The notes: generated by a model not told the origin, from the sequence alone. DNA of 64,000 bases from Schauerella fraxinea (GCA_030849965.1 JAVDKL010000003.1:186001-250000); one strand, 5' to 3'; positions 27,013-36,116 are shown, counted from the stretch's first letter. Made by a program: numbers and translations.

Positions 27013-28815
27013 ATGGGCATTCATATCATCAAGATGCCGGATATCGGCGAAGGCATTGCCGAGGTCGAACTCGCGGGCTGGCATGTGAAGGTTGGAGACG
27101 TGGTGGCTGAAGATCAGCCGCTGGCGGATGTGATGACGGATAAGGCCACGGTGGAGATTCCTTCGCCGGTGGTGGGCACTGTCGTGTCGCTAGGCGGTCA
27201 GGAAGGCGACGTGATGGCCGTGGGCGGTGAGTTGATCCGCCTGGAGGTTGAAGGGGCTGGGAATCAGAAGGGTGGGGCGACTGCGGCGGGTGGTGGGTCT
27301 GCTCATGCAGGGTCTGCCGATGCTGGATCGCAAGGCGCTGGAGCAGGCAAGCAGGCGGGTGCTGCGGGCGGTGCAACGTCGCGCGCTTCAGCATCCAGCT
27401 CGGGCAACCGTGCGACGGCATCCGACGACGAGGGCGATGCCGATCACATGGCGACCAATGCGCCGGTAGATGTGCCTGCAGCCGATAGCGTGGCAGCCGA
27501 TGGCATCGTTGCAGAAGGCGCGACCTCCAATGGTGGCGCGGTGAAGGGCGGCAGTGCCAAAAGTGCGAAGGCGGCGGCTGCTTCTTCTGCATCGGGTTCG
27601 TCCTCGACATCGTCTTCGCGGGCCGATTCGTCCGCCTCGGCACCGCATACGTCTTCATCCGCATCGCACGCGGCTTTATCGGCAGCATCGGCTTCAAGCG
27701 CGAAGCCGGTCGAACGACACGCGCCTGCGGACGTGCACGCCCTTAACGCGAAGTCCGCAGCATCGCCTGCGGTACGCAAACGAGCGCGTGATCTGGGCAT
27801 CGATCTGCCGGACATCCAGGGCTCTGGCCCTGCTGGGCGGATTCAGCACGAGGATCTCGACGCGCATTTGCTTGCTGCACGGGAAACCCAAGCGGCGTCG
27901 GCAAGTGGTTCGTCGAGTGACCGGATCGGTTCGAGTTCAAGCAATGCCGGCCCTGGCAGCACAGGCCGTAGTCAAGCGGGTCAGTCCGCTGCCGCAAGTG
28001 GTAGTGCTGGCGCCAGCACCCGGGGGAACACTGGCAGCTCCTCGGCACCTCGCTCAACCGCCGAAGTGCGCTCCTACGCCGACGAAGACTTCATGCACGA
28101 TCGCTACGAGCAACGCCACGACGAACACCAGGTTCCGGTGATCGGCTTGCGTCGCAAGATCGCGCAGAAGATGGTCGAGTCCAAGACCCGCATCCCGCAT
28201 TACAGCTACGTGGAAGAGATCGACGTCACCGATCTTGAAACCTTGCGCGCGCAGCTCAACCAGAAATGGGGCGAGAAGCGCGGCAAGCTCACCATCCTGC
28301 CGTTCCTCATTCGTGCCATCGTGATGGCGTTGCCGGACTTCCCGCAGATCAACGCGCGGTTTGACGACGACGCTGGCGTGGTCACGCGCTTCGGTGCCGT
28401 GCATCTGGGGGTAGCCGCGCAAAGTGATGCGGGATTGATGGTGCCGGTGATTCGACATGCCGAATCGCGTGACATGTGGTCATTGGCGTCCGAGATCACG
28501 CGCTTGGCGCAGGCTGTGCGCAGTGGGTCGGTACGACGAGAAGAGATGTCCGGATCTACGATCACGGTAACGAGTCTCGGTGCGCTGGGTGGCATTGTCA
28601 CCACGCCCGTTATCAATCATCCCGAGGTTGGGATTGTGGGCGTGAATCGAATCGTCGAGCGGCCGATGTATCGCCATGGCGTGGTGGTGCCGAGGAAGCT
28701 GATGAACCTGTCGTCCTCCTTCGATCATCGCGTGGTGGACGGCATGGATGCGGCGGAGTTTATTCAAGCGGTGCGGGCGTTGCTTGAGCAGCCGGCGATG
28801 TTGTTTGTGGATTAA
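27013..28815 (+). CDS. bkdB: Branched-chain 2-oxoacid dehydrogenase E2 (lipoamide acyltransferase) with long linker
   Basis: A 600-residue E2 enzyme. Residues 1-80 form one lipoyl domain with the modified lysine at Lys44 (MTDKATVEIPSP). Residues about 85-245 are a very long Ala/Ser/Gly-rich linker. About 247-287 is the peripheral-subunit-binding domain (SPAVRKRARDLGIDL). About 290-360 is a second linker, and the rest is the catalytic acyltransferase with the HRVVDG active-site motif near residue 572. The family is usually about 420-450 residues, so the excess lies in the linkers. GGAGG precedes the ATG. No E3 (dihydrolipoamide dehydrogenase) gene follows, so E3 must be supplied elsewhere. Confidence 0.92.
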   Translation: MGIHIIKMPDIGEGIAEVELAGWHVKVGDVVAEDQPLADVMTDKATVEIPSPVVGTVVSLGGQEGDVMAVGGELIRLEVEGAGNQKGGATAAGGGSAHAGSADAGSQGAGAGKQAGAAGGATSRASASSSGNRATASDDEGDADHMATNAPVDVPAADSVAADGIVAEGATSNGGAVKGGSAKSAKAAAASSASGSSSTSSSRADSSASAPHTSSSASHAALSAASASSAKPVERHAPADVHALNAKSAASPAVRKRARDLGIDLPDIQGSGPAGRIQHEDLDAHLLAARETQAASASGSSSDRIGSSSSNAGPGSTGRSQAGQSAAASGSAGASTRGNTGSSSAPRSTAEVRSYADEDFMHDRYEQRHDEHQVPVIGLRRKIAQKMVESKTRIPHYSYVEEIDVTDLETLRAQLNQKWGEKRGKLTILPFLIRAIVMALPDFPQINARFDDDAGVVTRFGAVHLGVAAQSDAGLMVPVIRHAESRDMWSLASEITRLAQAVRSGSVRREEMSGSTITVTSLGALGGIVTTPVINHPEVGIVGVNRIVERPMYRHGVVVPRKLMNLSSSFDHRVVDGMDAAEFIQAVRALLEQPAMLFVD

Positions 28816-28823
28816 GCGTAGTG

Positions 28824-28845
28824 GGCCGCCAGTGAAATGGCGGCC
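28824..28845 (+). other. Stem-loop just after bkdB
   Basis: GGCCGCCA (28824-28831) pairs perfectly with TGGCGGCC (28838-28845) around a six-base loop, 9 bases after the bkdB stop. There is no T-run, so it is not a terminator by itself; it may protect the mRNA end or add to the terminator downstream. Confidence 0.6.
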
Positions 28846-28919
28846 TGAATGCGTCGTGCCTCGTTCACCTAATGACGACGCTGCGCCATGGCATCACAAA
28901 GTCGTTTGATGGAATGAAG

Positions 28920-28956
28920 ACGCGGAATGCAGTGTTATGCATTCCGCGTTTTTTTT
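28920..28956 (+). terminator. Strong intrinsic terminator of the bkd operon
   Basis: ACGCGGAATGCA (28920-28931) pairs perfectly with TGCATTCCGCGT (28938-28949) around loop GTGTTA, followed by eight T (28949-28956). This is the clearest terminator of the window and ends the rightward bkd operon ahead of the convergent Bug-receptor gene. Confidence 0.92.
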
Positions 28957-29036
28957 CGTGACTGTCATCTGCAAACGATGGGAGGGCGCGCCCTATCGAG
29001 TCGCGCAATATCAAATAATGATGCTGCTTGTGCGCG

Positions 29037-30020
29037 TTACTCGATTCGAATATCCACCGCCTGCACCACATCCGCCCAGCGCGTCAGTTCTGCATTCACA
29101 AACCTGCCCAATTCCTCAGGGCTACTGGCACCTGCCGTCGCACCTTCGCCCTTGAAGCGTTGTTGCAGCGTGGGCGCTTGCAGTGCCCGCGCAATCGCTT
29201 CGTTCAGGATCTTGACCCTGTCGGGCGGTGTGCCGGCAGGCGCCATCAACCCGTTCCAGGTATTGATGTCGTAGTCCTTGAACATCGCAATTTCGCTCAA
29301 CGCCGGCACATCCGGCAATTCGGACGATCGCGTCTTCGTGGTCACCGCCAGCGCACGCAGCTTGTCCGCCTTCACCTGCGGCAAAGCAGCAGGCAGCGTC
29401 GCAAAGCTCAGTTGGGTTTCGCCGCTCATTACCGACGTATTGGCCAATGCGCCGCCGCGATAGGGCACATGCTGCAGATTTACCTTCGCTTCCTGCGCAA
29501 ACATGGCCGCAGCCAGATGTACCGGAGAGCCATTACCGCTCGATGAATAATTCAACTCACCCGGCTTGCTCTTGGCCAGCGCAACCAGCTCGTCCACGCT
29601 TTTTGCAGGCAAGTTAGGCGTGGTCACGAGCACCAAGGGGATCGACGCAATCATGCTCACCGGTGTGAAGCCGCCCACGGGATCGTAGCCCAATGATTTC
29701 TTGTATACGGCGGGATTGATGCCGTGGCTCGACACCGTCGCCATGAACAACGTGTAGCCATCGGGAGACGCTTGCTGAACATACGACGCGGCCAGGTTGC
29801 CCGCAGCGCCGGCCTTGTTCTCGATGATCACGGGTTGCTTTAGCTCTTTGCCCAACTGCTCGCCCAGCGCGCGAGCCAGGATATCGGTGGTGCCGCCGGC
29901 GGCATAGCCCACCACGATGCGCAGCGGTTGATTGGGAAACGTCGATTGCGCCACGGATGCGCCAGACGTGCACAGGCCTGCGGCCACGGCGAGCGCCGTG
30001 CCAACTTGTCTAACTTTCAT
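29037..30020 (-). CDS. Tripartite tricarboxylate transporter (Bug/TctC) binding protein
   Basis: A 327-residue periplasmic Bug-family receptor. Signal peptide MKVRQVGTALAVAAGLCTSG with cleavage near SVAQS; mature features QPLRIVVGYAAGGTTDILAR, VIIENKAGAAGNLA and SPDGYTL. The ATG at 30020 follows GGAG. It is the last gene of a cluster with a CoA-transferase and an enoyl-CoA hydratase, so it may bind the carboxylate later activated by that cluster. No TctA/TctB membrane partners are adjacent, as is common for Bug receptors of Burkholderiales. Confidence 0.92.
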   Translation of the reverse strand: MKVRQVGTALAVAAGLCTSGASVAQSTFPNQPLRIVVGYAAGGTTDILARALGEQLGKELKQPVIIENKAGAAGNLAASYVQQASPDGYTLFMATVSSHGINPAVYKKSLGYDPVGGFTPVSMIASIPLVLVTTPNLPAKSVDELVALAKSKPGELNYSSSGNGSPVHLAAAMFAQEAKVNLQHVPYRGGALANTSVMSGETQLSFATLPAALPQVKADKLRALAVTTKTRSSELPDVPALSEIAMFKDYDINTWNGLMAPAGTPPDRVKILNEAIARALQAPTLQQRFKGEGATAGASSPEELGRFVNAELTRWADVVQAVDIRIE

Positions 30021-30037
30021 TTGTTTTGTCTCCGGAT

Positions 30038-30062
30038 GGGTCACGCTTTTTTGCGTGATCCC
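30038..30062 (-). other. Intercistronic stem-loop between enoyl-CoA hydratase and Bug genes
   Basis: GGGTCACGC (30038-30046) can pair with GCGTGATCC (30053-30061) with one G-T pair and a six-T loop. It lies in the 58-base gap between the two genes and could tune relative expression. No T-run suitable for termination follows on the transcribed strand. Confidence 0.5.
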
Positions 30063-30078
30063 GGTACTGCGTGGGGGA

Positions 30079-30894
30079 TTAGCGCCCTTTGAACACAGGC
30101 GCCCGCTTCTCTGCAAAAGCTTTTTTGCCCTCTGCGTAGTCTTCACTCGCAAAGCAATCCAACACCATCTGCTGCATGGCCTTCACGTCGACCTGCGGCC
30201 CGAGCTGCTGCATCTGGCGAATCATTTTCTTGCCCGCTTTCAAGGTGAGCGGCGCATTGGCCCGGATCTTCTCCAGATAACTTTCTAGTGCGGCATCCAG
30301 CTCGCCTTGGGCAGACACGCGTTGAATCAAGCCCAGCGCCTTCGCCTCGTCGGCCTTGTAGCGCGCGGCAGACAGGAAAATCTCAAGGGCATTGGCCGGC
30401 CCCACCACGGTGACCAGGTTGCGGATGGCCGTCAGCCGATAACCGAGGCCCAAGCGGCCTGCGGGGATGGCAAAGGAGCTATCGGGCGAGGCCACACGAA
30501 TGTCGCAGCACAACGCGATATTCAACCCGCCGCCGATGCAATAGCCCTGGATGCGCGCGAGCGTTGGCTTTTCGAAGTCGTACAGCGCCAGCTGCGCCGC
30601 TTCCGCCACCACTTCATACGCTTTCACGGCGTCTTCACCAGAACGCAGATTATCGAACTGCGAAATATTGGCGCCGCTCACAAACGATTTCGTTCCGGCA
30701 CCGGTGAGTACCACCGCACGAATATCGCTGTCTTCGCGAAAGGCGTTCAACACGATCGGCACTGCTTCCCACATCGCAAACGACACGGCGTTGTGACGCT
30801 CGGCATCGTTGAATGTGAGCCAACCGATGGCGCCGCGCTTCTCGGCGATGATGTTGTCGGTAATCTCGCCTTGAAGAATGCGTTCACTGCTCAT
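30079..30894 (-). CDS. Enoyl-CoA hydratase/isomerase family protein (crotonase)
   Basis: A 271-residue crotonase-fold protein: IGWLTFNDAERHNAVSFAMW, the oxyanion-hole segment SFVSGANISQF, and ARIQGYCIGGGLNIALCCDI. The usual hydratase glutamates at the second active-site segment are not evident in this reading (AIPAGRLGLGYRL), so it may be an isomerase or another crotonase activity rather than a true hydratase. Its start overlaps the GntR gene stop (ATGA), indicating coupling. With the CaiB-type CoA-transferase it suggests degradation of a CoA-activated organic acid. Confidence 0.87.
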   Translation of the reverse strand: MSSERILQGEITDNIIAEKRGAIGWLTFNDAERHNAVSFAMWEAVPIVLNAFREDSDIRAVVLTGAGTKSFVSGANISQFDNLRSGEDAVKAYEVVAEAAQLALYDFEKPTLARIQGYCIGGGLNIALCCDIRVASPDSSFAIPAGRLGLGYRLTAIRNLVTVVGPANALEIFLSAARYKADEAKALGLIQRVSAQGELDAALESYLEKIRANAPLTLKAGKKMIRQMQQLGPQVDVKAMQQMVLDCFASEDYAEGKKAFAEKRAPVFKGR

Positions 30895-31634
30895 GGTGTC
30901 GTCCTCGTATCCGCAGCCTTGTAGCGCTGCATCCCGTTAGTCAGATGGGTGCGCATCGCCAGCCGTGCGGCGTCGCTGTCACCCGATTCGATGGCATTGA
31001 AAATAAGATGATGTTCGCGCTCGATCTGCTCGATGCGCTCGGTGCCCGCGCTGCGATAACGCAACGTGCGCACAGCACCGCGAATCACGTGACTCAAATG
31101 CGTCATCAGTTGCACGAAGTAGGGGTTGTTCGTCGCCACGCCCACCGCCATATGGAAATCCAAAGCAGTCGCGGCCCCTTGCTCCCAGTCGTCGCCCGAG
31201 GCATCCACCTGGCGCAATGCCGACGCCAGCTGCGCCAACTGCTCCGGCGTGCGATGCTGTGCGGCGATTGCGGCGGCACCCGCCTCGATCTCCACCCGCA
31301 GCGAAAACACATGCTCCAACGTATCCGCCTGAAGCAGATCCTCAGGTGCGATCTCGAAGCGGCGCGAGCCCATGTCTTGCGCCACGAACGTTCCCACACC
31401 GCGCCGCGTATCCACATAGCCCGCGAGCTTGAGACGCGCGATCGCCTCACGCACCACATTGCGGCTGACTGCAAACATCTCCGCCAGTTCGTATTCCGTC
31501 GGCAAGCGTTCGCCCGGAGCGAACTCACCGTTCATGATCCGCTGGCGAACCTGCTGCGCGATTTCGTCAGGCAGGTTATCGGGCCGGCCAAGGCTGGCGA
31601 ATACCTGCTGCGGGGGCGATTGCGTCACGGTCAT
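30891..31634 (-). CDS. GntR-family transcriptional regulator (FCD/FadR type)
   Basis: A 247-residue regulator: helix-turn-helix around residues 20-85 (IMNGEFAPGERLPTEYELAE, SRNVVREAIARLKLAGYVDT, RGVGTFV) and an FCD ligand domain. The chosen ATG at 31634 avoids a Pro-rich 14-residue extension. It sits inside the CaiB/crotonase/Bug cluster, between the first and third genes, and probably controls it. A GATGT-TGG-ACATC dyad in front of the cluster is a candidate operator. Confidence 0.9.
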   Translation of the reverse strand: MTVTQSPPQQVFASLGRPDNLPDEIAQQVRQRIMNGEFAPGERLPTEYELAEMFAVSRNVVREAIARLKLAGYVDTRRGVGTFVAQDMGSRRFEIAPEDLLQADTLEHVFSLRVEIEAGAAAIAAQHRTPEQLAQLASALRQVDASGDDWEQGAATALDFHMAVGVATNNPYFVQLMTHLSHVIRGAVRTLRYRSAGTERIEQIEREHHLIFNAIESGDSDAARLAMRTHLTNGMQRYKAADTRTTP

Positions 31635-31700
31635 GGTGGGGTCAGCTCCTGGGGCGTTGCGTAAATGTTGCGGCAATGCCGGCGATAGTAGCCGTCTCGC

Positions 31701-32882
31701 TCAGATCACACCCGCCTCGACCAACCGATCGAGCCGCGCCGGTTCAATGCCCAACATGTCTCCATAGACCTGCGCATTATGCTGCCCCCGATCGGGCGCC
31801 GGCTTCATATCGCCCAAACCGGTGCGGCTCAGGATCACGGCCTGGCCCACTACCGGGATCGCGCCCAGCTTCGGATGCTCAAGATCGCGGCTCATCCCCA
31901 AGTGCTGCACTTGCGGATCGGCGAAGGTCTCGTCCATCCCCAGAATCGGCCCGCACGGCACGCCCGCAGCGTTCATCAGATCGATCCACTGCGTGGTGGT
32001 CTTGCGCTGCGTCTGCTCGCCGATCAAGGCGTTGAGTGCCGGACGATTGCGGCCCCGCAACGGCACCGTCAGGAAGCGCTCGTCTTCCACGATCTCCGGG
32101 ATCTCCAGCACCCGGCAGAGACGCGCAAAGATGTCGTTCCCCATCGCAGCGATGTTCATGTAGCCGTCTTGCGTGGGGAACACGCCCGTCGGGCTGCTGG
32201 TGGGATGGTCGTTGCCGCTTTGCGCGGGCACTTCCTTGTTGAGCAGCCACCGCATCGCCTGGAAATCCATCATCCACACTTGCGATTGCAACAGCGAGGT
32301 TTGCACCCACTGGCCCTTGCCCGACACTTCGCGTTCGAGCAGCGCGATAAAGATGCCGATCGCGCAGAAGAGGCCAGCCGTAAGATCCGCGATCGGAATA
32401 CCGGCGCGCATCGGACCGCGGCCGGGCTCGCCCGTGACGGACATCAACCCGCCAATGCCCTGTGCGATCTGATCGAGCCCTGGGCGCGTCGCGTAGGGCC
32501 CATCCTGGCCAAAGCCGGACACACTCGCCAACACGATGGCCGGGTTCACCTTGCGCAGCGACTCGTAATCGATGCCCAACTTGAACTTCACGTTTGGACG
32601 ATAGTTTTCCACCACCACATCGGCCTTCTTTACCAGATCCATGAAGAGCGCGAGGCCTTCCGGATGCTTCAGATTGAGCGTGATGCTGCGCTTGTTGCGA
32701 TGGGTGTTTTGATAGTCGGCAAACTGGGCCGAGCCGCCAGGCTTGTCGTCCTGCTCCGGGCCGGGCTCCTCGATCTTGATCACCGTGGCGCCCCAATCGG
32801 CAAACTGGCGTACAGCAGCGGGGCCCGAGCGCACCCGCGTCAGATCGAGCACGGTAAAGCGGCCTAACGGCTTGTTGTCCAT
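31701..32882 (-). CDS. CaiB/BaiF family (type III) CoA-transferase
   Basis: A 393-residue type III CoA-transferase: FTVLDLTRVRSGPAAVRQFA, GATVIKIEEPG, RNKRSITLNLKHPEG, VSGFGQDGPYATRPG and RAGIPIADLTAGLFCAIG, the last carrying the family's catalytic aspartate. Such enzymes move CoA between carboxylic acids (formyl-CoA, carnitine, benzylsuccinate and others); the acceptor here is unknown. First gene of the leftward cluster CaiB, GntR, crotonase, Bug receptor. Confidence 0.9.
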   Translation of the reverse strand: MDNKPLGRFTVLDLTRVRSGPAAVRQFADWGATVIKIEEPGPEQDDKPGGSAQFADYQNTHRNKRSITLNLKHPEGLALFMDLVKKADVVVENYRPNVKFKLGIDYESLRKVNPAIVLASVSGFGQDGPYATRPGLDQIAQGIGGLMSVTGEPGRGPMRAGIPIADLTAGLFCAIGIFIALLEREVSGKGQWVQTSLLQSQVWMMDFQAMRWLLNKEVPAQSGNDHPTSSPTGVFPTQDGYMNIAAMGNDIFARLCRVLEIPEIVEDERFLTVPLRGRNRPALNALIGEQTQRKTTTQWIDLMNAAGVPCGPILGMDETFADPQVQHLGMSRDLEHPKLGAIPVVGQAVILSRTGLGDMKPAPDRGQHNAQVYGDMLGIEPARLDRLVEAGVI

Positions 32883-32957
32883 CTCTTGTCTCCACGCTTT
32901 TATGAACCTGAGCGGCTTCGCGGTCAGACGACCAACGAGCAGCTCGGTTACTTATAG

Positions 32958-32970
32958 GATGTTGGACATC
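32958..32970 (-). promoter_or_regulatory. Candidate GntR operator before the CoA-transferase gene
   Basis: Inverted repeat GATGT-TGG-ACATC, 76 bases upstream of the CoA-transferase ATG. FCD-type GntR regulators often bind short dyads with a small spacer in their own operon promoter, and such a regulator is the second gene of this operon. Assignment is inference. Confidence 0.4.
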
Positions 32971-33138
32971 TTACAGGCGGGATTTTTGGGAGGCAATTGT
33001 TTTTTGCGGCCTGACAGTAGAAGCAGGTCGCGCGCGGGGCGTTTGTACGTCGGCGCGGAGCGAGGCTGTCGGAATCGAGCTGAACGGCGTAGGTAGCCCG
33101 GCTGGCAGGACTGCACGCATCGAATGCGCAGCCTCGAC

Positions 33139-33156
33139 AATCAAAACGTTTTGATT
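33139..33156. repeat. Perfect 18-base palindrome with central CG
   Basis: AATCAAAACGTTTTGATT reads the same on both strands and is followed by four further T. The central CG with A/T arms resembles LacI/GalR-type operators, but no such regulator is encoded nearby. It also could form a short hairpin. It lies 123 bases after (on the minus strand) the end of the MFS gene. Confidence 0.6.
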
Positions 33157-33278
33157 TTTTGCGCTAGAGATCGCTTGTGCGAGATGCTCGCCACGTTCAG
33201 GTGTGGTGCAGCACTTCGGAAGCCCACCGCGTTCGCCACAGTAAGAGGTCACAGAAACGGTTGTCAGTCCGAAAACCG

Positions 33279-34460
33279 CTAGTTTGAAACCCTGCGCGGC
33301 AACCACTTCCAGAACACGACCGCAGCTACGCACCCCAGCAGGCCACTAGCGACGACAGCCGCGCTCAACGACGCCACCGCGGTGATCCCGGCCAATAGCA
33401 CTGGCCCGCCGCACGCGCCCATATCCGCCATCAACCGCCACAACCCAAGGAACGACGGCCGTTGCCCCGGCGGTGCGGAGTCTGCGCCCAACGTCATCAC
33501 GATGCCTGAGCCAATGCCGTTGCCGAACCCCAGAATCAGCGCCACCAGCGTAAAGCTGATCAGCCCACCCGTGAGCGGCATCGACATCAAGCTCAATCCC
33601 ATCAACAACGTGCAAGGAATCGCCACCCAAATGCGACCGCGCTCGTCCATGATCTTGCCGGCAGGGTAGAACACCGCCATGTCGATCGCGGCAACCAAGC
33701 CATAAATGACCGACGTCACCGCCGGCTCCAGCCCCAATTGCTCTGCCCACAACGGGATCACCACCTGCCGGGATGCGCGCAACGCGCTCACCAGCAGCAC
33801 CCCCACACCCAACGTGAGAAATACGCGCGCATGCGTGCGCGCAATCTCCCGGATACGCATGCGTGGTGCGGGCTTGCCCTCCTGCTTGGAGATCACCTGA
33901 AGCTCCGGCGCAAACAACGCAATCGCGCCCGCGCCCACCATCGCACCGATCGCCACCCAATACGCGCCAGTAATGCCAAAACTATGAATCAACGCCGCAC
34001 CCGCAAACGGCCCAATGAACGCGCCGATACGTGTGGTGCCCCCTAATGTGGACAGCGCGCGCGCCCGCATCTGCAGCGGCACCGCCTCGGTGAGATATGT
34101 CTGCCGTGCCAGCACGAACACCGACGACGCCATCCCCACCATCAGCATCGAGAGCGCCAACACCCAGATCGTGGGCGCAAAAATCGCCAGCAAGAACGCC
34201 AGCATGCTGAACACCGCCGCCCCGATGATCGATCGCCGCTCACCCATGCTCGAAATGATCATCGACGCCGGGATGTTGCTCATCAGCGACCCCACACCGA
34301 TCAGCGCCGCAATCAGGCCAGACATCGCCAGCGATGCGCCCAATTCGCGGGCAGTGAGCGCGATCACGGGAAGCGTGGCGCCATTGCTTACGCCGTAAAG
34401 CAACGACGGGCCGAACGCCGGCACGGCGATCTTTTTCAAGCTGAACGAGGGATCGGACAT
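33279..34460 (-). CDS. Major facilitator superfamily transporter
   Basis: A 393-residue MFS protein with about twelve hydrophobic segments. Between helices 2 and 3 the loop reads MGERRSIIGA, a variant of the MFS G-x-x-x-D-R motif. Features such as VFVLARQTYLTEAVP and LSTLGGTTRIGAFIGPFAGA match drug/metabolite exporters of this superfamily; the substrate cannot be told. ATG 34460 is chosen; the upstream extension is not membrane-like. Divergent from the sugar dehydrogenase gene. Confidence 0.85.
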   Translation of the reverse strand: MSDPSFSLKKIAVPAFGPSLLYGVSNGATLPVIALTARELGASLAMSGLIAALIGVGSLMSNIPASMIISSMGERRSIIGAAVFSMLAFLLAIFAPTIWVLALSMLMVGMASSVFVLARQTYLTEAVPLQMRARALSTLGGTTRIGAFIGPFAGAALIHSFGITGAYWVAIGAMVGAGAIALFAPELQVISKQEGKPAPRMRIREIARTHARVFLTLGVGVLLVSALRASRQVVIPLWAEQLGLEPAVTSVIYGLVAAIDMAVFYPAGKIMDERGRIWVAIPCTLLMGLSLMSMPLTGGLISFTLVALILGFGNGIGSGIVMTLGADSAPPGQRPSFLGLWRLMADMGACGGPVLLAGITAVASLSAAVVASGLLGCVAAVVFWKWLPRRVSN

Positions 34461-34745
34461 CGGTAGGCGTCGGCGCGGGCCAGACGGTGCGGCAAGGGTG
34501 AGAAGAGCGGAAGGGGCGAATCGCCAATGAGGGCGATTGAGGCTCATTGTAGCGATCACGCATTGGCTGGCGCGGGGCCCGCCTAACTGCGGGATGCACG
34601 CGCCCATGCGAAACGCCACCTCCCGGGGCGATCAGCTTCTGCTGTGCACTTGGCTGGCAGCAACCTGAACGCGGCGCGGCGTTTGCTACTGGGCGCTCAC
34701 TCTCGCTTCTCTTTAAGCGCAAATCCTCGTTATCGAGACAAACAC

Positions 34746-36092
34746 ATGAACAAACCCCTGACCGTCATCGCCGTGGCCGTCGCCCTGGTCGTGGTCGCCG
34801 CTGGCGGCACCTACTGGTCGATTAACCGCACCAATGCGCAGCTCGACAACACCGCCAGCACGGGTCCCAACCCCACGCTGCCGGAACAGCAGCAACGCAT
34901 GCTGCCCACCGTGTACATCGCGCCGGCGCAGCCCTGGACAGGCAACGCCACCCCCACCGGTGTGGCCGGTACCAAGGTCGTGAAGTTCGCCGCCGAGCTC
35001 AACCACCCGCGCTGGCTTTACGTGCTGCCCAACGGCGACGTTCTGGTGGCCGAGACCAACGCGCCCGAGCCCGTCGGCAACGAGTCGTACAAAGGCTCCA
35101 AAGTGAAGGCCTTCGTGCAAGACGCCGTCATGGCACGTGCCGGTGCCAAAGAGCCGAGTGCCAATCGCATCACCTTGCTGCGTGACGCCGATGGCGATGG
35201 CGTAGCCGAAGTCAAAAACGTTTTCTTGAAAGATCTGACGTCCCCCTACGGCATGGTGCTCGTGGGCAACGAACTCTTCGTGGCCAACGCCAACGGCATC
35301 GTCAAATTCGCCTACAAGGAAGGCGACACCAGCATCTCCGCGCCCGCAACCAAGGTCACGGACCTGCCTGGCGGCTTGAACCACCACTGGACCAAGAACG
35401 TCGTCGCCAGCAAAGACGGTACGAAGCTCTACGCCACAGTGGGCTCGAACAGCAACGTGGGCGAGAACGGCATCGAAATCGAAGAAGGCCGCGCCGCCAT
35501 CTGGGAAATCGACCGCGCAACGGGCAACAAACGCCTCTTCGCGACTGGTTTGCGCAATCCCAATGGCATGGGCTGGGAACCATCGACCGGTGCCTTGTGG
35601 ACTGTGGTCAATGAGCGCGACGAACTCGGCGGCGATTTGGTGCCGGATTATCTGACATCAGTGCAGGACGGTGGCTTCTATGGCTGGCCCTACAGCTACT
35701 TCGGCCAGAACGTGGATAACCGCATCCAGCCGCAAAAGCCAGAGCTCGTAGCGAAGGCCATCAAGCCTGACTATGCGCTTGGCACGCACGTGGCACCGCT
35801 TGGGATGACGTTTGCTGAGGGCAATACGTTGCCGCAGCAGTTTGCCAATGGGGCATTCGTGGGCTTGCATGGTTCGTGGAACCGCAAACCGCGATCGGGG
35901 TATGGCGTGATTTTTGTGCCGTTTGCCAATGGCAAGCCCAGCGGACAGCCGATTGACGTGTTGACGGACTTCGTGAACGCCAATGGGGATGCGAATGGTC
36001 GTCCTGTGGGCGTGACGATCGACAAGAAGGGTGGACTGCTTGTGGCTGACGATGTGGGCAATGTGGTGTGGCGCGTGGCGGGTACGCGCTAA
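34746..36092 (+). CDS. PQQ-dependent sugar/sorbosone dehydrogenase-like beta-propeller protein
   Basis: A 448-residue exported protein. The N-terminus MNKPLTVIAVAVALVVVAAG is a signal anchor or signal peptide. The rest follows the soluble glucose/sorbosone dehydrogenase beta-propeller: FAAELNHPRWLYVLPNGDVLVAE-type blades, GLRNPNGMGWEP, PDYLTSVQDGGFYGWPYSYF and FVGLHGSWNRKPRSGYGVI. The family oxidises aldoses or sorbosone in the periplasm with PQQ. Whether this organism makes PQQ is not visible here. Monocistronic, closed by a UUCG-capped terminator. Confidence 0.88.
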   Translation: MNKPLTVIAVAVALVVVAAGGTYWSINRTNAQLDNTASTGPNPTLPEQQQRMLPTVYIAPAQPWTGNATPTGVAGTKVVKFAAELNHPRWLYVLPNGDVLVAETNAPEPVGNESYKGSKVKAFVQDAVMARAGAKEPSANRITLLRDADGDGVAEVKNVFLKDLTSPYGMVLVGNELFVANANGIVKFAYKEGDTSISAPATKVTDLPGGLNHHWTKNVVASKDGTKLYATVGSNSNVGENGIEIEEGRAAIWEIDRATGNKRLFATGLRNPNGMGWEPSTGALWTVVNERDELGGDLVPDYLTSVQDGGFYGWPYSYFGQNVDNRIQPQKPELVAKAIKPDYALGTHVAPLGMTFAEGNTLPQQFANGAFVGLHGSWNRKPRSGYGVIFVPFANGKPSGQPIDVLTDFVNANGDANGRPVGVTIDKKGGLLVADDVGNVVWRVAGTR

Positions 36093-36116
36093 GCTGGTAT
36101 TGCACTGCGCATGGAC

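Larger units (their letters stand above)
32883..33278. other. Gene-poor region between CoA-transferase cluster and MFS gene
   Basis: About 400 bases. It holds the upstream region of the CoA-transferase (with the dyad at 32958-32970) and, further right, an 18-base perfect palindrome at 33139-33156. A 120-codon leftward frame at 32971-33333 overlaps the MFS gene, resembles nothing I know and is not called. Confidence 0.5.

Noticed and set aside
32971-33333. 120-codon leftward frame after the MFS gene
   Set aside because: It overlaps the end of the MFS gene, has no convincing ribosome site and matches no family; treated as chance.
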